Shown here: in pieces, positions 62,250 to 64,000 of the stretch
Numbering within the stretch: position 1 is the first letter of the stretch
Layout of the letters: each line of letters begins with the position of its first letter
Assembly (NCBI GenBank): GCA_002224055.1
Contig: AZLU01000001.1
Coordinates: 616,960-680,959, forward strand
Length of the DNA: 64,000 bases
Direction: 5' to 3'
From: Pezizomycotina sp. ARF18
Taxonomy: Eukaryota; Ascomycota
Made by a program: the position numbers and the translations under genes
Notes under the pieces: model-generated
The model's database searches: none
Told to the model about the DNA's origin: nothing
The model's input: only the letters and a program-made list of their open reading frames with translations

Positions 62250-64000
62250 TTACCAATAAACCCAAATATACCAGCGTATACTTGCATCAAGGTCTTTAGT
62301 TACTACTATTATTTCCGTATCCACAAGCCGCTCAAGATTGTGGTCGTTGTAATAAATATACATAATTTCAACCGCATCCGCATCAATGCAATGTAGGACC
62401 GCATGTAGGAATGCAGGCGATCTAGAAATATCTGCTTCATCGATACTTGCAGAGGGCATTCCCAGTACTGACCGATACATTCTCCAATCACCATTCACCA
62501 CATGGCCGATATCTAAAGTTACTTACGCATGAAACTCCGAACAAGTTTGACGAAAAGAAATCGCTCAAGGGTTGCATTTATGGAACTAGATTGTTGTGCA
62601 TTCATTTGGTTTCTACTAACGAGGGTTAGACAGAGTAAGGCTTTGCTATATTGTCAGTAAGCAGTATATGCTCCTTTATTATTCTTAGACAAGGCACCAA
62701 GCGTATAGTATCAGGGCCTATATCAGGAGAAAGACCAAGTTCGATTATACCCAGCTCGACGGCTCCATTAGTTAATCCATAGGCATGCAGGCATCTAGAA
62801 GATTTAGAATTGTTCAACAACGCTACCTTTATGCAGGTATCCCGCCAATTATATCGTCGTTGGTCTCGATTAGACTCCCTTTTTCTCATTCTTCAAAAAA
62901 AAGAGTCTGATCAAGACTATATCATCGTTTTTCCGCTGTCGCACAGATTTATTCGTCCAAGAGGGTTTTTGGGAGAGGCTTTTTCTTTTATGAATCGAGG
63001 CTTCAGAAAACTAATGCCATTATCCAGGAATAACACAGGTACGTCCGGGTTCGGCCTCAGTTCAACCAAGCCTATAGTTTTATTTTTCTCGTCCTTAAGG
63101 CGGGAATCTTTCGCAACTTTGTGTAACAATAGTTATAGCACGTCGAGCCTTTCGTTGAATACTGCCAAATGGAGCGGAGTGAGGAGGCGGCCCAAAATCC
63201 GCTCTGCTTGCTTCCACGTTGGCTCTGCTGGATAGCCTCCCTACGTCTAGAGTCGAGGGTTCAATCGTGAATTTTTAAAGGGGATCGGCGCCTCTCTTTA
63301 GGAGTAGCCCTGCTGCTTCCATATATCCACGTCTGAGGCCCAGGCTAGCATCATGCGGGCTTGCTCCAGGGAGTCTGGAACTGCACCGTGCATCATCAAG
63401 GCAGTAAAGACTGCTTCGTCCCCGTTGCACTTCTCGCCCAGGCTCCCGTTGGCAAAGCACCAGCAGGGGTGTTCGATCAAAATGATCCTTAACGTTGATT
63501 GCCACTCCGGCATGGTTGTCAATTAGCAGCTCCACCTGCCAGCCCCAGATCGCCAATTTTGACTTCTCCGCCAGCAGTAACCATAATATTTGCAGGCTTA
63601 AGATCTCTATGCATAACCCAATTCTGATGCAAATACGATACGCCATTCAAAAGCTGCCACAAAATCGATTTGACGGTTGGTTCCGGTATCAGCCGTCTCT
63701 CAGGGTGGGAGTGATGGTGTACGATTTGCTAAATGTTGAGACAATCGTTGGATAAGCATAATATTACATATAATGTCCAGCGCCAAATAAAACCATGCAC
63801 AGAGTTCAATACAGAGGACGCTAAGAACTAAAAGGCGCGTAGCGCGATGCCAAATGAAGGGGCATTTCGTTCCCCTGTTTGAATTCGGGCGAGGCACCGC
63901 AATCAGGCAGAAGCTGCACCATCTGGACTTGCCCATTCTTAGCGGCAATGTGTGTTTCCATACTTGTCGCGTACATTAATGCAACGCGACGCCATTAACA
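62250..64000 (-). pseudogene. Ankyrin-repeat gene, broken, running past the window end
   Basis: Ankyrin-type segments occur in order on the minus strand: HIAAKNGQVQMVQLLPDCGA and MPLHLASRYA (63960-63836); [20 protein letters not shown] and RTPLLVLC (about 63545-63460); GYMEAAGLLLKRGADP (about 63320-63275); TPLHLAVFNERLDVL (about 63190-63140); and LHAYGLTNGAVELGIIELGL (about 62790-62730). Weak ankyrin-like sequence (SPAFLHAVLHCIDADAVEIM) lies near 62400. Several stops and frame changes interrupt the array. The N-terminal part is outside the window, so any effector domain cannot be seen. Between the first and second segments sits a CDK8-like kinase fragment (63550-63765), foreign to ankyrin proteins. 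Confidence 0.6.
63550..63765 (-). pseudogene. CDK8/Ssn3 kinase-domain fragment inside the ankyrin gene
   Basis: On the minus strand one frame reads [38 protein letters not shown], then [12 protein letters not shown] and [13 protein letters not shown]. The catalytic-loop HRDLKPAN and the DLG in place of DFG are hallmarks of Cdk8/Ssn3, and HxNWV before HRD also fits. The match stops right after DLGLA, before the activation segment, and ankyrin sequence resumes at once. Only about 70 residues of a roughly 450-residue kinase are present, with no ATP-binding lobe, so it cannot be an active kinase. It looks like a captured or misduplicated piece of the genuine gene, which lies elsewhere. Confidence 0.75.

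Overview
The window looks like nuclear DNA of a filamentous ascomycete (Pezizomycotina). The evidence is short introns (about 66-215 nt, gta[ct]gt...[ct]ag), a long-tailed RpdA-type histone deacetylase, an F-box/beta-propeller protein of a type known from that group, and TA-rich islands resembling RIP-mutated repeats. No order or species can be named from the sequence. The layout is small gene islands separated by AT-rich or decayed repeat DNA.

Region by region: 1-2.4 kb is one copy of a palindromic minisatellite element plus AT-rich DNA. 3.9-5.3 kb holds a broken gene with a trypsin-like domain. 5.4-6.65 kb is a second, cleaner copy of the palindromic element. 7.5-8.1 kb (-) is a damaged small membrane-protein gene. 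9.5-13.2 kb (-) is an F-box/beta-propeller gene. 13.2-18.1 kb is intergenic. 18.1-19.9 kb (-) is TIM50. 20.7-21.8 kb (-) is a glutathione S-transferase-like gene. 23.2-26.0 kb (+) is the class I histone deacetylase RPD3/RpdA, with two 10-nt microexons. 28-41.6 kb is decayed repeat DNA with no convincing gene. 42.8-46.6 kb (+) is an Srk1/Rck-type kinase. 48.3-50.2 kb (+) is peroxin PEX2. 50.7-50.9 kb contains a folded, H/ACA-like candidate RNA. 51.2-52.0 kb (+) is ribosomal protein uL14 (RPL23). 52.9-54.5 kb (+) is a Ted1/Cdc1-type metallophosphoesterase. 54.8-62 kb is again decayed repeat DNA. 62.2-64 kb (-) is an ankyrin-repeat pseudogene with a CDK8/Ssn3 kinase fragment between its repeats.

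The identified host genes are unrelated housekeeping genes: chromatin, mitochondrial import, peroxisome import, ribosome, GPI-anchor processing and stress kinase. They do not form a pathway or cluster.

Nearly every conserved gene carries several one-base frame breaks, very often one base short in a G/C or T run. This happens even in genes that are normally essential (uL14, TIM50), so residual sequence error is more likely than real decay. Coordinates below are outer gene limits with exon boundaries where they could be read; frame breaks are noted. The most interesting items are the palindromic 65-bp-period element, the H/ACA-like RNA candidate, the rpd3 microexons, the CDK8 fragment in the ankyrin gene, and a diverged repeat family with copies in opposite orientation at 36.4-39 kb and 55.5-56.4 kb.
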